Positions 35,177 through 44,263 of a stretch of DNA of 64,000 nt are shown piece after piece. A model generated the notes under the pieces. That model was not told the origin of the DNA and made no database searches. It saw nothing but the letters and a program-made list of their open reading frames with translations. Position numbers and translations under genes: made by a program. Source of the stretch: Streptomyces sp. SID13726 (GTDB lineage Bacteria > Actinomycetota > Actinomycetes > Streptomycetales > Streptomycetaceae). Where the stretch lies: assembly GCF_010548375.1 (NCBI RefSeq), contig NZ_JAAGLY010000020.1, forward strand, positions 1 through 64,000. The letters run 5' to 3'. Each line of letters opens with the position of its first letter. Positions within the stretch are counted from its first letter, which is position 1.

Positions 35177-36247
35177 CTAGCGGACCCAGTCCCTCTCGTA
35201 CGCCGCCCAGTCCCCCTCCGTCGCCGCGAAGTCCACGTACAGCGCCACCCCGAAGTTGGCCCGGTCCGCGTCCGTGCGGGAGAGCCCGAGGCGTACGCCC
35301 CGGACGGCGGCGGGGACGGTCTCGGCGAAGGCCCAGTGGTCGAAGTTGTTCTCGCGGTAGAAGGGCAGGCCCATCAGCAGGTCGGTGGATTCGGGGGTGA
35401 CCTCCAGGGCCAGCGAGGTCTGCTGGGCCACGTATCCGCCGTACAGGCTCTCCAGCGGTGTCGCCGTGTCGTACGACATCACCGCGATCTGGTCCACCCG
35501 CCGCGCGACCTGTCCGAAGTACGCCTGCGACCACCACTTGGGGTGCCCGGTGAGCGTCCCCGCGACGGAGTGCAGCGCGGGCAGCGGGTCGATCTGGTGG
35601 GCGGCGACGGAGAGCGGGACGCCCTTCGCGCGCGTGACCTCGTGGAGGGTGTCGAGGAGGTCGAGGTAGTGCTCGTCGCCGGAGTGCAGCGGCTCCAGGT
35701 CGAAGTGGGTGCCGTCGAAGCCGGTGTCGAGGATCTGCCGGGTGGACCGGACGATCGCGGCTCGGGTGTCCGCGTCGGCGAGGCGCATGCCGTCGGGGGA
35801 CTCGGTGGCCAGCTCGTCCCCCAGCCAGGCCTGCACCCGGATGCCGGGCGCCGCCCGGTGCAGGGCGCCGATCAGCCGACGCGCCTTCGGATACGACGAC
35901 TCGGGCAGCGTTCCGTCGTGTTCCAGGGGGCCCGCGTGGACGTACAGATCCCGGATACCGGTCTTCCGGAGGCGAGCCGCGAGAGCGGTGACGTCGGCGT
36001 CGGTCTTACGGCCGTCCACCCAGGCGTGGCCGAGCCAGATCGCGTCCTTGTCCCGGGTGCGGGTGCCGTCGGCGGGGTCGCCGGTGTAGTTGAGCCGGAG
36101 GGCGGCGGCGACGGAGAGCACCGGCACGAGGACGACGAGCGCGAGCCCGAGAACACTCCGGCGGATCCAGCGCCGGCGTCTCGCCTTCGGTGCCGGTGGG
36201 ACCTTCCCGCCGTTCCCGTCCGCCTGTATGTCCTGCCCGTCCGGCAT
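35177..36247 (-). CDS. GH18-like TIM-barrel protein with N-terminal anchor, possibly cut short by an amber stop
   Basis: The 356-residue frame starts MPDGQDIQADGNGG, with GGGGAG just upstream. After a basic stretch a single helix (SVLGLALVVLVPVLSVAAAL) anchors the rest outside the membrane. GFDGTHFDLEP resembles the glycoside hydrolase 18 strand-4 motif DxxDxDxE, with His replacing the middle Asp and the final acid Glu kept. The frame ends at TAG (35177-35179). The same frame then stays open for 39 codons, nearly all G/C-ending, to a TGA at 35057-35059. This suggests a recent nonsense change, readthrough, or a sequencing error. Substrate unknown. Confidence 0.75.
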   Translation of the reverse strand: MPDGQDIQADGNGGKVPPAPKARRRRWIRRSVLGLALVVLVPVLSVAAALRLNYTGDPADGTRTRDKDAIWLGHAWVDGRKTDADVTALAARLRKTGIRDLYVHAGPLEHDGTLPESSYPKARRLIGALHRAAPGIRVQAWLGDELATESPDGMRLADADTRAAIVRSTRQILDTGFDGTHFDLEPLHSGDEHYLDLLDTLHEVTRAKGVPLSVAAHQIDPLPALHSVAGTLTGHPKWWSQAYFGQVARRVDQIAVMSYDTATPLESLYGGYVAQQTSLALEVTPESTDLLMGLPFYRENNFDHWAFAETVPAAVRGVRLGLSRTDADRANFGVALYVDFAATEGDWAAYERDWVR

Positions 36248-36326
36248 CCGCTCCCCGCCCCTCGTCGTACCCCCGCCCACCCCACCCCGCTCGCGCCCCC
36301 GCATTCCGCCCCATACGCTCCGAAAT

Positions 36327-37688
36327 GTGACGTCATCCCTGATACGCGGCCGCCCCCGGCGGAGCCGCTCGCACATATCCGTGCGGGTGGCGCACGCCCT
36401 GCTGGGCGTGGTCGCCGGGGTGGTGTGGCTGATGCTGCCGTGGATGACGATCAACGACGACGCTCCGGTTGCAGCCGCGCGCGTGAGCGCCGCCGCACCT
36501 GAGTCGGACGGCTCCTCCGCCGCCGACCTGGTCCTGCCGGTCGCCGCGCTCGCCGTGGTGGTGGCCCTCGCCGCCTACGGCTCCCTGCGTCGGATACGCC
36601 GCACCCGCGGCCGTACGACACCCCCCGCCCCCGGCACGACCCACGTCGGCGCGTACGCCTCCCCCGCCGCCCCTCCCCCGCTCGCCGACCTGGACGACCG
36701 CTCCCGCACCGCGCTGGTCGAGGCGGACAACCACCTGCGCGCCTTCCGGGACGAACTCTCCTTCGCCGGAGCCGAGTCGGGGCCCGACGCGATGGCCCCG
36801 TTCGTGCGGGCGGCCGAGGCGGCGGAGGCGGAGCTGGCGGCCGCGTGTGCGATCCGGCGGCGGTACGACGAGGGCGTACCGGAGGAGGCGGCGGCCCTCG
36901 CCGGGGTGGTGGGCCGGTGCGAGGAGGCCGAGCGGCGGCTGACCGCCGGGGAGGCGGACCTGCGCGGCCTGCGGGAGCGGGACCCCGCCGGGGCCCTGGC
37001 GGCGGCCGAGGCCCGCTTCCGCGAGCTGACCGCCCGCACGGGCGGCACCGTCCCCGTGGGTGACTCGGTCACCGGGTACGTCGAGCTGGCCAAGGACAGC
37101 CTGGTCAGCGCCACCGTCCACCTCAACCAGACCCATCAGGCGACCGCCGCCGAGCGCCCGGACGAGGCGGCCCTGCATCTCAGGGCGGCGGAGACCGCGA
37201 TCTCCCGGGCGGACGTGCTGGTGACGGCCGTGGCCCGGGTGGACACCGCACGCGCCGAGGCGGCCCGGCTGGTCCCGTCCGCCCTCACCGGCGCGGAGGC
37301 GGAACTGGCCCCTCTCCGGGACGGCCCCGAGGGCGAGGCCTACGCACGGCTCCAGCACGCCGACGCGGTCCTGACCGCCGTACGCCAGGAGACGACGTCC
37401 GGGCAGCCGTACGACCCGCTCGGCGTCCTGCGCCGGATCGTGCGCGCGACCGCGCCCCTCGCGACCGGCCGGTCCGGGGTGCTCACGGCCGCCGCGCGGC
37501 TGGTCGCCCGGGAGTCGCTGGCCGGGGCGGAGGACTGTGTCGCCGTCCACCGCGAGGCGGTCGGCGCGGCGCCACGCGTGCTGCTGGCCGAGGCGCGGCG
37601 AGCCGACGACCTCCCGCAGGACACCCTGGCCCGCGAGGCCCGCGACCTGGCCGAACGGGACGTACGGCTGCGCGGGCACACCGACTAG
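36327..37688 (+). CDS. membrane-anchored coiled-coil protein
   Basis: The 453-residue product starts at a GTG 79 bp from the divergent GH18-like gene. Helix 1 (VAHALLGVVAGVVWLMLPWM) could be an uncleaved signal. A second helix near residue 70 (LVLPVAALAVVVALAAYGSL) is followed by RRIRRTRGR. The rest is Ala/Glu/Arg-rich helical coiled coil (AEAELAAACAIRRRYDEG, RCEEAERRLTAGEADLRGL). The pattern recalls actinobacterial TPM-domain-type proteins without the full domain, but I do not recognise it firmly. The reported start excludes 79 codons that overlap the neighbour. Confidence 0.7.
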   Translation: MTSSLIRGRPRRSRSHISVRVAHALLGVVAGVVWLMLPWMTINDDAPVAAARVSAAAPESDGSSAADLVLPVAALAVVVALAAYGSLRRIRRTRGRTTPPAPGTTHVGAYASPAAPPPLADLDDRSRTALVEADNHLRAFRDELSFAGAESGPDAMAPFVRAAEAAEAELAAACAIRRRYDEGVPEEAAALAGVVGRCEEAERRLTAGEADLRGLRERDPAGALAAAEARFRELTARTGGTVPVGDSVTGYVELAKDSLVSATVHLNQTHQATAAERPDEAALHLRAAETAISRADVLVTAVARVDTARAEAARLVPSALTGAEAELAPLRDGPEGEAYARLQHADAVLTAVRQETTSGQPYDPLGVLRRIVRATAPLATGRSGVLTAAARLVARESLAGAEDCVAVHREAVGAAPRVLLAEARRADDLPQDTLAREARDLAERDVRLRGHTD

Positions 37689-37704
37689 GGCCGGCCGGAG
37701 CCGG

Positions 37705-40329
37705 TCAGAACAGGCTCAGCAGGGCCTCCGCCGGGTCCACCATGCCGTTCTCCCCGTCCGGCAGCGGGAGTTCGAACCACACCGTCTTGCCGCGTGGCGT
37801 ACGGCGGGAGCCCCAGGCCGCGCTGAGGAGGCCGACCAGTTGCAGTCCGCGACCGCCCTCGTCGGTGTCGCGGGCGCGCCGGCGGCGGGGCTGGACCAGG
37901 CCGGAGTCCCAGACCTCGCAGACCAGGGTGCGGTCCAGGAGGAGGCGGAGCCGGATCTCGCCCTCGCCGTACCTGAGGGCGTTGGTGACGAGTTCGCTGA
38001 CCAGCAACTCCGTGGTGTCGACCAGGGGTTCGAGGTCCCAGCTCAGCAACCGGCCGCGCGCGTACTCACGGGCCCGGCCCACGCTGCGCGGCTCGCGCGG
38101 CAGCGTCCAGTCGCCGACCGAGTCGGCGGGCAGGCCCTGGACACGTGCCATCAGGAGCGCGATGTCGTCCTCGCCGTGGTGGGTGTCGAGGGTGTTGAGG
38201 ACGTGGTCGCAGACGTCCTCCAGGGGCGCGGAGGGGTCGGTGAGGGCACCCACGAACGCCTGGAGACCTTCGTCGAGGGGGTGGTCGCGGCTTTCGACCA
38301 GTCCATCCGTGTAGAGCGCGAGCAGGGCGCCTTCGGGCAGTTCGACCTCCACCTCCTCGAAGGGCTCGCCGCCGACGCCGAGCGGCATGCCGGGCGGCAC
38401 GTCGAGCATCAGCGCGTCCTCGCCGGGCTCGACCAGGACGGGCGGCAGATGGCCCGCGTTGGCGAAGGTGCAGCGCCTGGTCACCGAGTCGTAGACGGCG
38501 TACACGCAGGTCGCGAGGTACACCTCGGAGAGGTCCGCCTCGCGGGGGCGGCGGGCCGCGCGGGTGGCCTGCTGAACCCCGCCGGGGGCGCCGAGGCCGC
38601 GCGCGATCTCGTCCAACGCGCTGAGCACTTCGGCGGGTTCGAGGTCCAGGAGGGCGAGGGTCCTGACGGCCGAGCGGAGTTCGCCCATCGCCACGGCCGC
38701 GCGCAGGCCCCGTCCCATCACGTCGCCGACCACCAACGCCGTACGGTGTCCCGGCAGTTCGATGACGTCGAACCAGTCGCCGCCGACCTCGCTGGGCCGG
38801 TCCGCGGAGGAGTTGCCGGGCAGATAGCGGCAGGCGATGTCCAGGCCGGAGGCGACCGGGTCGCCGGGCGGCAGCAGGGACCGTTGCAGTATCAGCGCCC
38901 GTTCGTGCTCGCGCCGGTACAGGCGCGCGTTGTCGATACAGACCGCGGCACGGGCCGCCAGCTCCACCGCCAGGTCCCGGTCCCGGTCCCCGAACGGCTC
39001 GCTGCCCTTGGTCCTGGCGAACTGCGCGAGTCCTACGACGGTGTCGTGGGCGACCATCGGCACGGCCAGCGTGGACTGGACGAGGGCGCCCTCCTCGGCC
39101 GGGATGTACTGCGGGCGGGCGGTGCGCAGGGCGTCCGCGCAGGGCGAGTTGAAGGGGTAGTGGTGGACGGCGCCGACCGAGACGGGGGCGCCGGAGCCGA
39201 TGAAGGGGGCGTCGGAGACCGCGCTGGCGAAGGCGACCCGGCGCAGTTCGGCGCTGCCGTCGGCGAGCCCGGGCGGGGTCTCGTCGCCGGCCAGGAGGCC
39301 CTGGTAGAGGTCGACGGTGGCCAGGTCGCAGAAGCCGGGGACGACCACGTCGAGGAGTTCGCGGGCCGTGGTCTCCAGGTCGAGGGAGTTGCCTATGCGG
39401 GCGCCCGCCTCGTTCAGAAGGGCGAGATTGCGCCGGGCAGCGGCTGCCTCGCGGGCGGCGGCCCGGCGGGCGGTGATGTCGGTTCCCAGCCAGGCGATCC
39501 CGATGGGCCGCCCGGAGCCGCTGCGCACCCGGTACAGGTTGATGGACCAGTGCCGGCGCTCGTCGGAGCCCGGCAGAAAGCCCGTGACGTGCATGTCCGT
39601 GATGGAGTCACCGGTCTCCAGGACCCGGCGCAGGGTCGCGGTGACCCGCTCGGCCTCGGGGCGCGGGAGGTAGTCGTGGACGCCCTTGCCCCGGTGGTCG
39701 TCGGGGCTGCCGCCGAACAGGGAGGCGAAACGGTAGTTGACGCGGCGAACCCGCAGGTCGGGGTCGATCAGCAGGAATCCGAAGGGAGATTGACCGAAAA
39801 TCGCCTGCGATGCGGCGAGGTCGGTCTCGATGCTGCGCAGGGTGCGCACGTCCACGACGATGCAGACGGCGGCCCGCTCGCCCTCCTCGGTCCGGGTCGG
39901 CATCACATAGACCTCGGCGAGGCCCTCCCGGGCGCGCTCGCCGTCCACCGTGGCGGGGCTGCGGAAGGGGACCACTCCGGTCCACTCGCGGCCGTCCAGG
40001 ATCTCGGCCATCTTGCGCTGGCCCTGCTCGCGCAGGTCGGGGTCGATGAACGCCTCGATGGGGTCCATGCCGACCGCGCGCCCGGCCGGGATGCCGAAGA
40101 GCTGCTCGGCGCGCAGGCTCCACTGGTCGACCAGGCCGTCGGGGCCTATCGAGAAGGACGCGACCTTGATGTAGTCGTAGATGGAGCCGGGCGGGCTGCT
40201 CTGCCACATGGCGTCACCGGACGACGCGTCGCCGGGACGGACATGCGCCGCGGCATCATCCGCGGCCTCCGCCCTCGCGCCGTCCGACGGGTCCTTCGAC
40301 TCCGTGGCCTTCGCTGGTATCTCGCTCAC
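37705..40329 (-). CDS. PAS-PAS-GAF-SpoIIE phosphatase with C-terminal anti-sigma-type ATPase domain
   Basis: This 874-residue multidomain regulator starts at a GTG with GGAGGGG upstream. In order: a PAS domain about 48-165 (SFSIGPDGLVDQWSLRAEQL), a second PAS about 175-300 (HDYLPRPEAERV), a GAF domain about 320-460, a PP2C/SpoIIE Ser/Thr phosphatase about 490-710 (EVGGDWFDVIEL, VVGDVMGRGLRAAVAMGELR), and a HATPase domain about 740-865 (ELLVSELVTNALRYGEG). It probably dephosphorylates an anti-anti-sigma factor in response to a ligand sensed by PAS/GAF. An RsbW-like protein gene sits just upstream on the same strand. Confidence 0.92.
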   Translation of the reverse strand: MSEIPAKATESKDPSDGARAEAADDAAAHVRPGDASSGDAMWQSSPPGSIYDYIKVASFSIGPDGLVDQWSLRAEQLFGIPAGRAVGMDPIEAFIDPDLREQGQRKMAEILDGREWTGVVPFRSPATVDGERAREGLAEVYVMPTRTEEGERAAVCIVVDVRTLRSIETDLAASQAIFGQSPFGFLLIDPDLRVRRVNYRFASLFGGSPDDHRGKGVHDYLPRPEAERVTATLRRVLETGDSITDMHVTGFLPGSDERRHWSINLYRVRSGSGRPIGIAWLGTDITARRAAAREAAAARRNLALLNEAGARIGNSLDLETTARELLDVVVPGFCDLATVDLYQGLLAGDETPPGLADGSAELRRVAFASAVSDAPFIGSGAPVSVGAVHHYPFNSPCADALRTARPQYIPAEEGALVQSTLAVPMVAHDTVVGLAQFARTKGSEPFGDRDRDLAVELAARAAVCIDNARLYRREHERALILQRSLLPPGDPVASGLDIACRYLPGNSSADRPSEVGGDWFDVIELPGHRTALVVGDVMGRGLRAAVAMGELRSAVRTLALLDLEPAEVLSALDEIARGLGAPGGVQQATRAARRPREADLSEVYLATCVYAVYDSVTRRCTFANAGHLPPVLVEPGEDALMLDVPPGMPLGVGGEPFEEVEVELPEGALLALYTDGLVESRDHPLDEGLQAFVGALTDPSAPLEDVCDHVLNTLDTHHGEDDIALLMARVQGLPADSVGDWTLPREPRSVGRAREYARGRLLSWDLEPLVDTTELLVSELVTNALRYGEGEIRLRLLLDRTLVCEVWDSGLVQPRRRRARDTDEGGRGLQLVGLLSAAWGSRRTPRGKTVWFELPLPDGENGMVDPAEALLSLF

Positions 40330-40601
40330 GCGAACCGTCCCCTCCAGCTCACCGCGTCCGGTACCGGTCACCGGGGGCGGCTGCCCGCAGTATCCAGCAC
40401 TACGGCGCCGCACAACACGGTGTTCACGATCACAGCACGATCCCGACGGTTTTCGGTCCGGGCTGCGACAACACTTCCAGTCTTCTAACCAGCGGACACT
40501 GCGTCGAATCACGTCTGTCCACAACCGCCACTGGCCTGAACCAGTCGCTGGACAACGGCAGGGCTGTCGTACAGGTGTTCTTCACCGCGATCAGGCCCTG
40601 T

Positions 40602-41009
40602 TCATCCCGGTACGGCGAGTTCGAACCAGACCGTTTTGCCCGTCGTGCCGGGCCGGGTGCCCCAGCGGTGGGCGGCGTGGGCGACCAGCTGGAGTCCGCG
40701 TCCGCTCTCGTCGTCCAGGTCGGCGACGCGTTCGCGGGGCGGGTCGGGGAGGGGGTCGGAGACCTCGACCAGGAGGACACCGGGGACTCCGCCGGGGCGG
40801 ACGAGACGGACGCCGATGGGGCCGGTGGCGTGCCGCAGGGAGTTGGTGACCAGCTCGCTGACCAGCAGGGCCGCGATATCGGCGAGACCGTCGAGATTCC
40901 AGGCGGTCAGCCGGTTCCTGACGGCCGTGCGGGCGGCGCGCACGGCGCCGGGGTCCGCGGGGAAGGTCCACTCGGCGCAGTCGCCTTCGGTGTCGATCAC
41001 GCCGATCAC
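40602..41009 (-). CDS. RsbW-like anti-sigma factor kinase (HATPase domain)
   Basis: The 135-residue protein is a single HATPase_c_2 domain. LVSELVTNSLRHATG is the N-box and DESGRGLQLVAHAAHRWGTR the G-box region. It ends TGKTVWFELAVPG, closely matching the C-terminal domain of the neighbouring SpoIIE phosphatase. Such proteins bind a sigma factor and phosphorylate its anti-anti-sigma partner. No sigma or anti-anti-sigma gene adjoins it. The start GTG at 41009 has only a weak site, so an alternative upstream start cannot be excluded. Confidence 0.88.
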   Translation of the reverse strand: MIGVIDTEGDCAEWTFPADPGAVRAARTAVRNRLTAWNLDGLADIAALLVSELVTNSLRHATGPIGVRLVRPGGVPGVLLVEVSDPLPDPPRERVADLDDESGRGLQLVAHAAHRWGTRPGTTGKTVWFELAVPG

Positions 41010-41134
41010 ATCCCGGGCCAGCCCATGTCCGCTTTCGTGGGGTTAAGGGGGGCATACCCGATATTGGGAGTGCAGTACCGCAGCGAATGGGGTAAGCGAG
41101 GCACCCAAGAGCCCGGGGGACGTCTTCCGCGCCC

Positions 41135-41527
41135 CTAAAGGGCCTTCAGTGCGCCAATCGCCTCTACATCCTGGTCGAGCCAGTCGACGTCCCAGAGCTC
41201 ATCCGGGGCCAGCCAGCGCAGTTCGTCGTGGTCCTGAAGCGGTTCAGGGGCGGGGGAACCCGGAAGCAGGCGGGCCGTCCACGCCTGGAGGACGTACGGG
41301 GGGCTCAACGGCCACTCGCCCGGGACGCGCTCCAGCGCTTCCGCCTCCACACCCAGCTCCTCGCGCAGTTCGCGGGACAACGCCTTCTCCGGTGTCTCGC
41401 CCTGCTCCACCTTGCCGCCCGGCAGCTCCCACCGGCCGGCAAGTTCCGGAGGTGCGCTGCGGCGGGCCGCGAGGAGGCGGTCGCCGTCGTAGAGGGCGGC
41501 GGCCACCACCACGATCCGTTCCGTCAT
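41135..41527 (-). CDS. MutT-type Nudix hydrolase (8-oxo-dGTP diphosphatase-like)
   Basis: The 130-residue enzyme cleaves nucleoside diphosphate-X bonds. The Nudix box GX5EX7REUXEEXGU is complete from Gly38 to Val60 (GKVEQGETPEKALSRELREE then LGV). It starts MTERIVVVAAALYDGDRLLA and the length equals the MutT family, which favours 8-oxo-dGTP cleanup. The longer frame upstream is not conserved in type and overlaps the next gene. Confidence 0.9.
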   Translation of the reverse strand: MTERIVVVAAALYDGDRLLAARRSAPPELAGRWELPGGKVEQGETPEKALSRELREELGVEAEALERVPGEWPLSPPYVLQAWTARLLPGSPAPEPLQDHDELRWLAPDELWDVDWLDQDVEAIGALKAL

Positions 41528-41552
41528 GCGCCGGAGCCTACGGGAGGCGGGG

Positions 41553-41744
41553 TCAGTCGGCGGAGCCGGAGCCGTTCTGGCTGACGCGCTCGACCCAGTA
41601 GAGCTGCTTGTGGCCGCGGGAGTCGAGGCTGTCCGCAATCTTCTGGGCTTCCGCCCTGGTCGCGTACCTGCCCACGCGGTAGCGATTGCCGTTGTCGTCC
41701 TGTCGTATGACGAGCCAGGGAAGAGTGATCGTGCCGTCGTTCAT
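41553..41744 (-). CDS. small SPOR-like domain protein
   Basis: The 63-residue protein contains LPWLVIRQDDNGNRYRVGRY followed by TRAEAQKIADSLDSRGHK. This resembles a single SPOR repeat (beta-alpha-beta with AEA-type helix). There is no signal peptide. The gene is 25 bp upstream of the Nudix gene on the same strand and may be co-transcribed. Similar tiny proteins are widespread in Streptomyces; the role is unknown. Confidence 0.8.
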   Translation of the reverse strand: MNDGTITLPWLVIRQDDNGNRYRVGRYATRAEAQKIADSLDSRGHKQLYWVERVSQNGSGSAD

Positions 41745-42031
41745 TGCGCCCCACCGCCCCTTCCCGACCTGCGTCGAGCCCCACCCGATAAGGAAACCGC
41801 AATCCGCATATGCCCGAGCCTACGCCCAACCTTTACGCAGCGAACACGCGTTTTCACAAAGAGGTACGCAACCAGCCAGGACGGACTCCCCGGTCGCGGG
41901 GCGCACATCGGTGAACGCGCCCCCGGTGGACGCGCGTACCTCCGCTCGGGAAGGTGCCCGGAACAGCGGTGTCCACCTGCTAGAACGGCCGAATTCGAAC
42001 GGCGCTCGACCGCGGGCCCGTTGAGTGTTCG
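41745..42031. other. gene-free spacer
   Basis: About 290 bp between the SPOR-like gene start and the GntR-gene terminator. It probably holds the promoter of the SPOR/Nudix pair on the minus strand. No gene or clear motif stands out. Confidence 0.4.
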
Positions 42032-42051
42032 CCCGGGGCAACCTCCCCGGG
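42032..42051 (-). terminator. hairpin after GntR gene
   Basis: A 7-bp stem, CCCGGGG and CCCCGGG, around a 6-base loop lies 7 bp past the regulator stop codon. It is short but very G/C-rich. Confidence 0.5.
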
Positions 42052-42058
42052 GCGCGCG

Positions 42059-42811
42059 CTACTTCACCGGAAGGTGGTACGCGACCTGGTAGCGGTCGGC
42101 CGGAACGACCACGTCGGCCGTCTCCACCGGGCGCCCCGAGGCGTAGTAGGTGCGGTGCACCACGAGGACGACATGGCCCGGGACACCGCCCAGCGCGAGC
42201 AGTTCCTCGGCGAGGCCGGGGCGGGCGCCGACCTCCTCGGTGACGTTGTCCACGACCACGTCGATGGCGGCCATGCGCTCGACCACGCCCATGCCGCCGA
42301 GGGGCCCCTCCTCGGGGAGCATCACGGGGGTGCGCCCGGTGACCGCGAGGGGCTCCCAGGAGGTGGAGAGCATGATCGGCTCACCGGCCTCCCTGAAGAC
42401 GTACTTGGTGCACATCACGCGGTCGCCGGGCCGGACGGCGAGCCGCTCGGCGATGGCGACGCTCGCCTCGGTCTGCTCGCTGCTGGACTCCCAGGTGCCA
42501 CGCCCCTCCCCGTCGGCCTGCTCCTGCCGGAAGGGCGTGGCACCGGAGGCCGGGCGGTAGCCGGAGCGGGCGATGCGGCGGGGCACCGGCCGCTCCCTGA
42601 CGTACGTCCCGGAGCCGGAGCGGCCCTCGACCAGGCCCTCCGCCATCAGCACCTTGCGCGCCTCCAGGGCGACGGTGTCCGAGACGCCGTACTCCTCGCG
42701 GATCCTCGCCTGGGACGGCAGACGGGTGTGCGGTGGCAGCGAACCGTCGGCGATCTTCTTGCGGAGATCACCCGCGACACGCAGATACGCCGGCTGCTCA
42801 CCGAATGTCAC
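42059..42811 (-). CDS. GntR family (HutC/UTRA) transcriptional regulator
   Basis: The 250-residue repressor-type protein starts at a GTG. The winged-helix domain covers about residues 5-75 (YLRVAGDLRKKIADGSLPPH, RIREEYGVSDTVALEARKVL). A linker (RPVPRRIARSGYRP) and a UTRA effector domain follow, about 95-245 (GDRVMCTKYVFREAGEPIML, PADRYQVAYHLPV). The effector is probably a small sugar- or amine-like molecule, as in the HutC subfamily, but cannot be named. Neighbouring genes give no clear target. Confidence 0.92.
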   Translation of the reverse strand: MTFGEQPAYLRVAGDLRKKIADGSLPPHTRLPSQARIREEYGVSDTVALEARKVLMAEGLVEGRSGSGTYVRERPVPRRIARSGYRPASGATPFRQEQADGEGRGTWESSSEQTEASVAIAERLAVRPGDRVMCTKYVFREAGEPIMLSTSWEPLAVTGRTPVMLPEEGPLGGMGVVERMAAIDVVVDNVTEEVGARPGLAEELLALGGVPGHVVLVVHRTYYASGRPVETADVVVPADRYQVAYHLPVK

Positions 42812-42958
42812 TGGCCGCTCCCATCAGGTTGTACAGACAGCAACAGCCTGGCAACCGTGGGTTGGGCCATGCAAGCAAAGGCCAGAGAATCACTCGATGT
42901 GATGACATGTTCCGGTGGCGGGCTTTACGCAGGCACTTTCTCCCCGGTATAGCCGCGA

Positions 42959-44179
42959 TCACACATCGAGCTCGCCACTGTCCGAGCCGCCGCCCCCGCT
43001 GCCGGAGTCCTCGTCGTAGGACGGCGGGTCGGTGGCGAGCCCCAGAGCCTTGCGTGCGGTGACCGTGCTGGGGCCGTCCACGAACGCGTAGCCCTTGTCG
43101 TAGTGCGTGTAGAAGGTGTCCACGTCCTTGTCGTCGGCGGCCGCGACCGCCTTCTCCCACTCGCCGCGGGCGGTCTCCATGTCCTTGAGCAGGGCCGCGA
43201 CGGGCTTGTCGGCCCTGGCCGACCAGGAATGCCCCTCCAGGGTCCCGATCTGCTCGTCGAGGCTGTCGTGGACGTCCTGCGACCAGTCCCGGTAGCCGGG
43301 CAGATCGTCCTCGGGGTAGTCCTCGGGCTCCTGCCACAGCACGGTGTCGAGGGCGTTGAGGGACTTCAGGAGGGCGACCTGGTCGGCGTCGAGCGTGCTC
43401 TCGTCGGCGCGCAGCGAGCCGGTCAGGGTGGCCGACGCGTCCGTGTTGCCGAAGATGCAGCTGACCTCGCGGTCGCCGAGGCGCCAGCTCTGCCGGGTCG
43501 GGCCGAAGTAGTACACGTCGACGTCCTGGGGCAGCGACCAGGTGTCCAGGACGTAGCTGTCCTGGAGCGGGTAGCACCGCTCGTCGGCGGCGTCGGAGAC
43601 CGCGCCGTCACCCGGGAAGGCGGACCCGGTCATCTCGAACTCGCCGAACACCTCGCCGTCGTGCTCACCCGCGCAGGGGACCGCGTCGACGTCGTAGGTA
43701 AGACCGTCGAGGTTCTCCCCCGGCGCATCGAAGCACTGGCCCTTCACCACGGAGAAGGCCGCGCCCTCGGTCGCGCCCTTCTTGAACCCCTCCCACGCCT
43801 GCGAGAGCCCTCCCGTGGCCAGCACCGTCACCCACAGGGCGAGGCCGAGCGACGACAGGATCGACCCGGCGATCGCCAGGCCCTTGCCGGACTGCCCCTT
43901 CTTCCTGATCTGCACCAACGCGATCACACCGAGCACCAGCCCCACGGCCGGGAAGCAGCACAGGACACCGAGCACCAGGGAGGCGACCGCGAGACCGTTG
44001 ACGCCGACGGGGCGGGTGTAGGGGCTGTAGCCCTGTCCCCAGCCAGGGTACTGCGGCCCATAGGGTTGCCCGTACGGCTGCCCGTAAGGCTGTTGCCCGT
44101 ACGGCTGCGGTCCCTGCGGCGGCGGCCGGTACGGGTCCGGGGCGGGGGACGGCGGCCCGGGGGGCGGGGGTATGGACAC
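42959..44179 (-). CDS. DUF4190-type membrane protein with septum-formation-like extracellular domain
   Basis: The 406-residue protein starts at a GTG. It has a Pro/Gly/Tyr/Gln-rich N-terminus with QPYGQPYGQPYG repeats, then two helices typical of DUF4190 (ASLVLGVLCCFPAVGLVLGV; LAIAGSILSSLGLALWVTVL). The remaining 270 residues should be outside. They contain regularly spaced cysteines (GQCFDAPGE, VPCAGEHDGEVFGEF, RCYPLQ, VSCIFGNT), resembling the domain called septum formation in actinobacteria. The tail is Gly/Ser/Asp-rich. It is divergent from the serpin genes, 84 bp away. Confidence 0.85.
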   Translation of the reverse strand: MSIPPPPGPPSPAPDPYRPPPQGPQPYGQQPYGQPYGQPYGPQYPGWGQGYSPYTRPVGVNGLAVASLVLGVLCCFPAVGLVLGVIALVQIRKKGQSGKGLAIAGSILSSLGLALWVTVLATGGLSQAWEGFKKGATEGAAFSVVKGQCFDAPGENLDGLTYDVDAVPCAGEHDGEVFGEFEMTGSAFPGDGAVSDAADERCYPLQDSYVLDTWSLPQDVDVYYFGPTRQSWRLGDREVSCIFGNTDASATLTGSLRADESTLDADQVALLKSLNALDTVLWQEPEDYPEDDLPGYRDWSQDVHDSLDEQIGTLEGHSWSARADKPVAALLKDMETARGEWEKAVAAADDKDVDTFYTHYDKGYAFVDGPSTVTARKALGLATDPPSYDEDSGSGGGGSDSGELDV

Positions 44180-44263
44180 GGGTACCGTGCTCCTGGTTCA
44201 GGCTGTGGTGGGGAACTGACGTACGACAGGGCGCATGGTATGCGTGGGGCGGGCGGGGGTGGA

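Noticed and set aside
43103..44263. Open frame upstream of the first serpin, in frame with it
   Set aside because: It overlaps the DUF4190 gene on the other strand and would give a random-looking N-terminus; the ATG at 44264 has a G-rich site.
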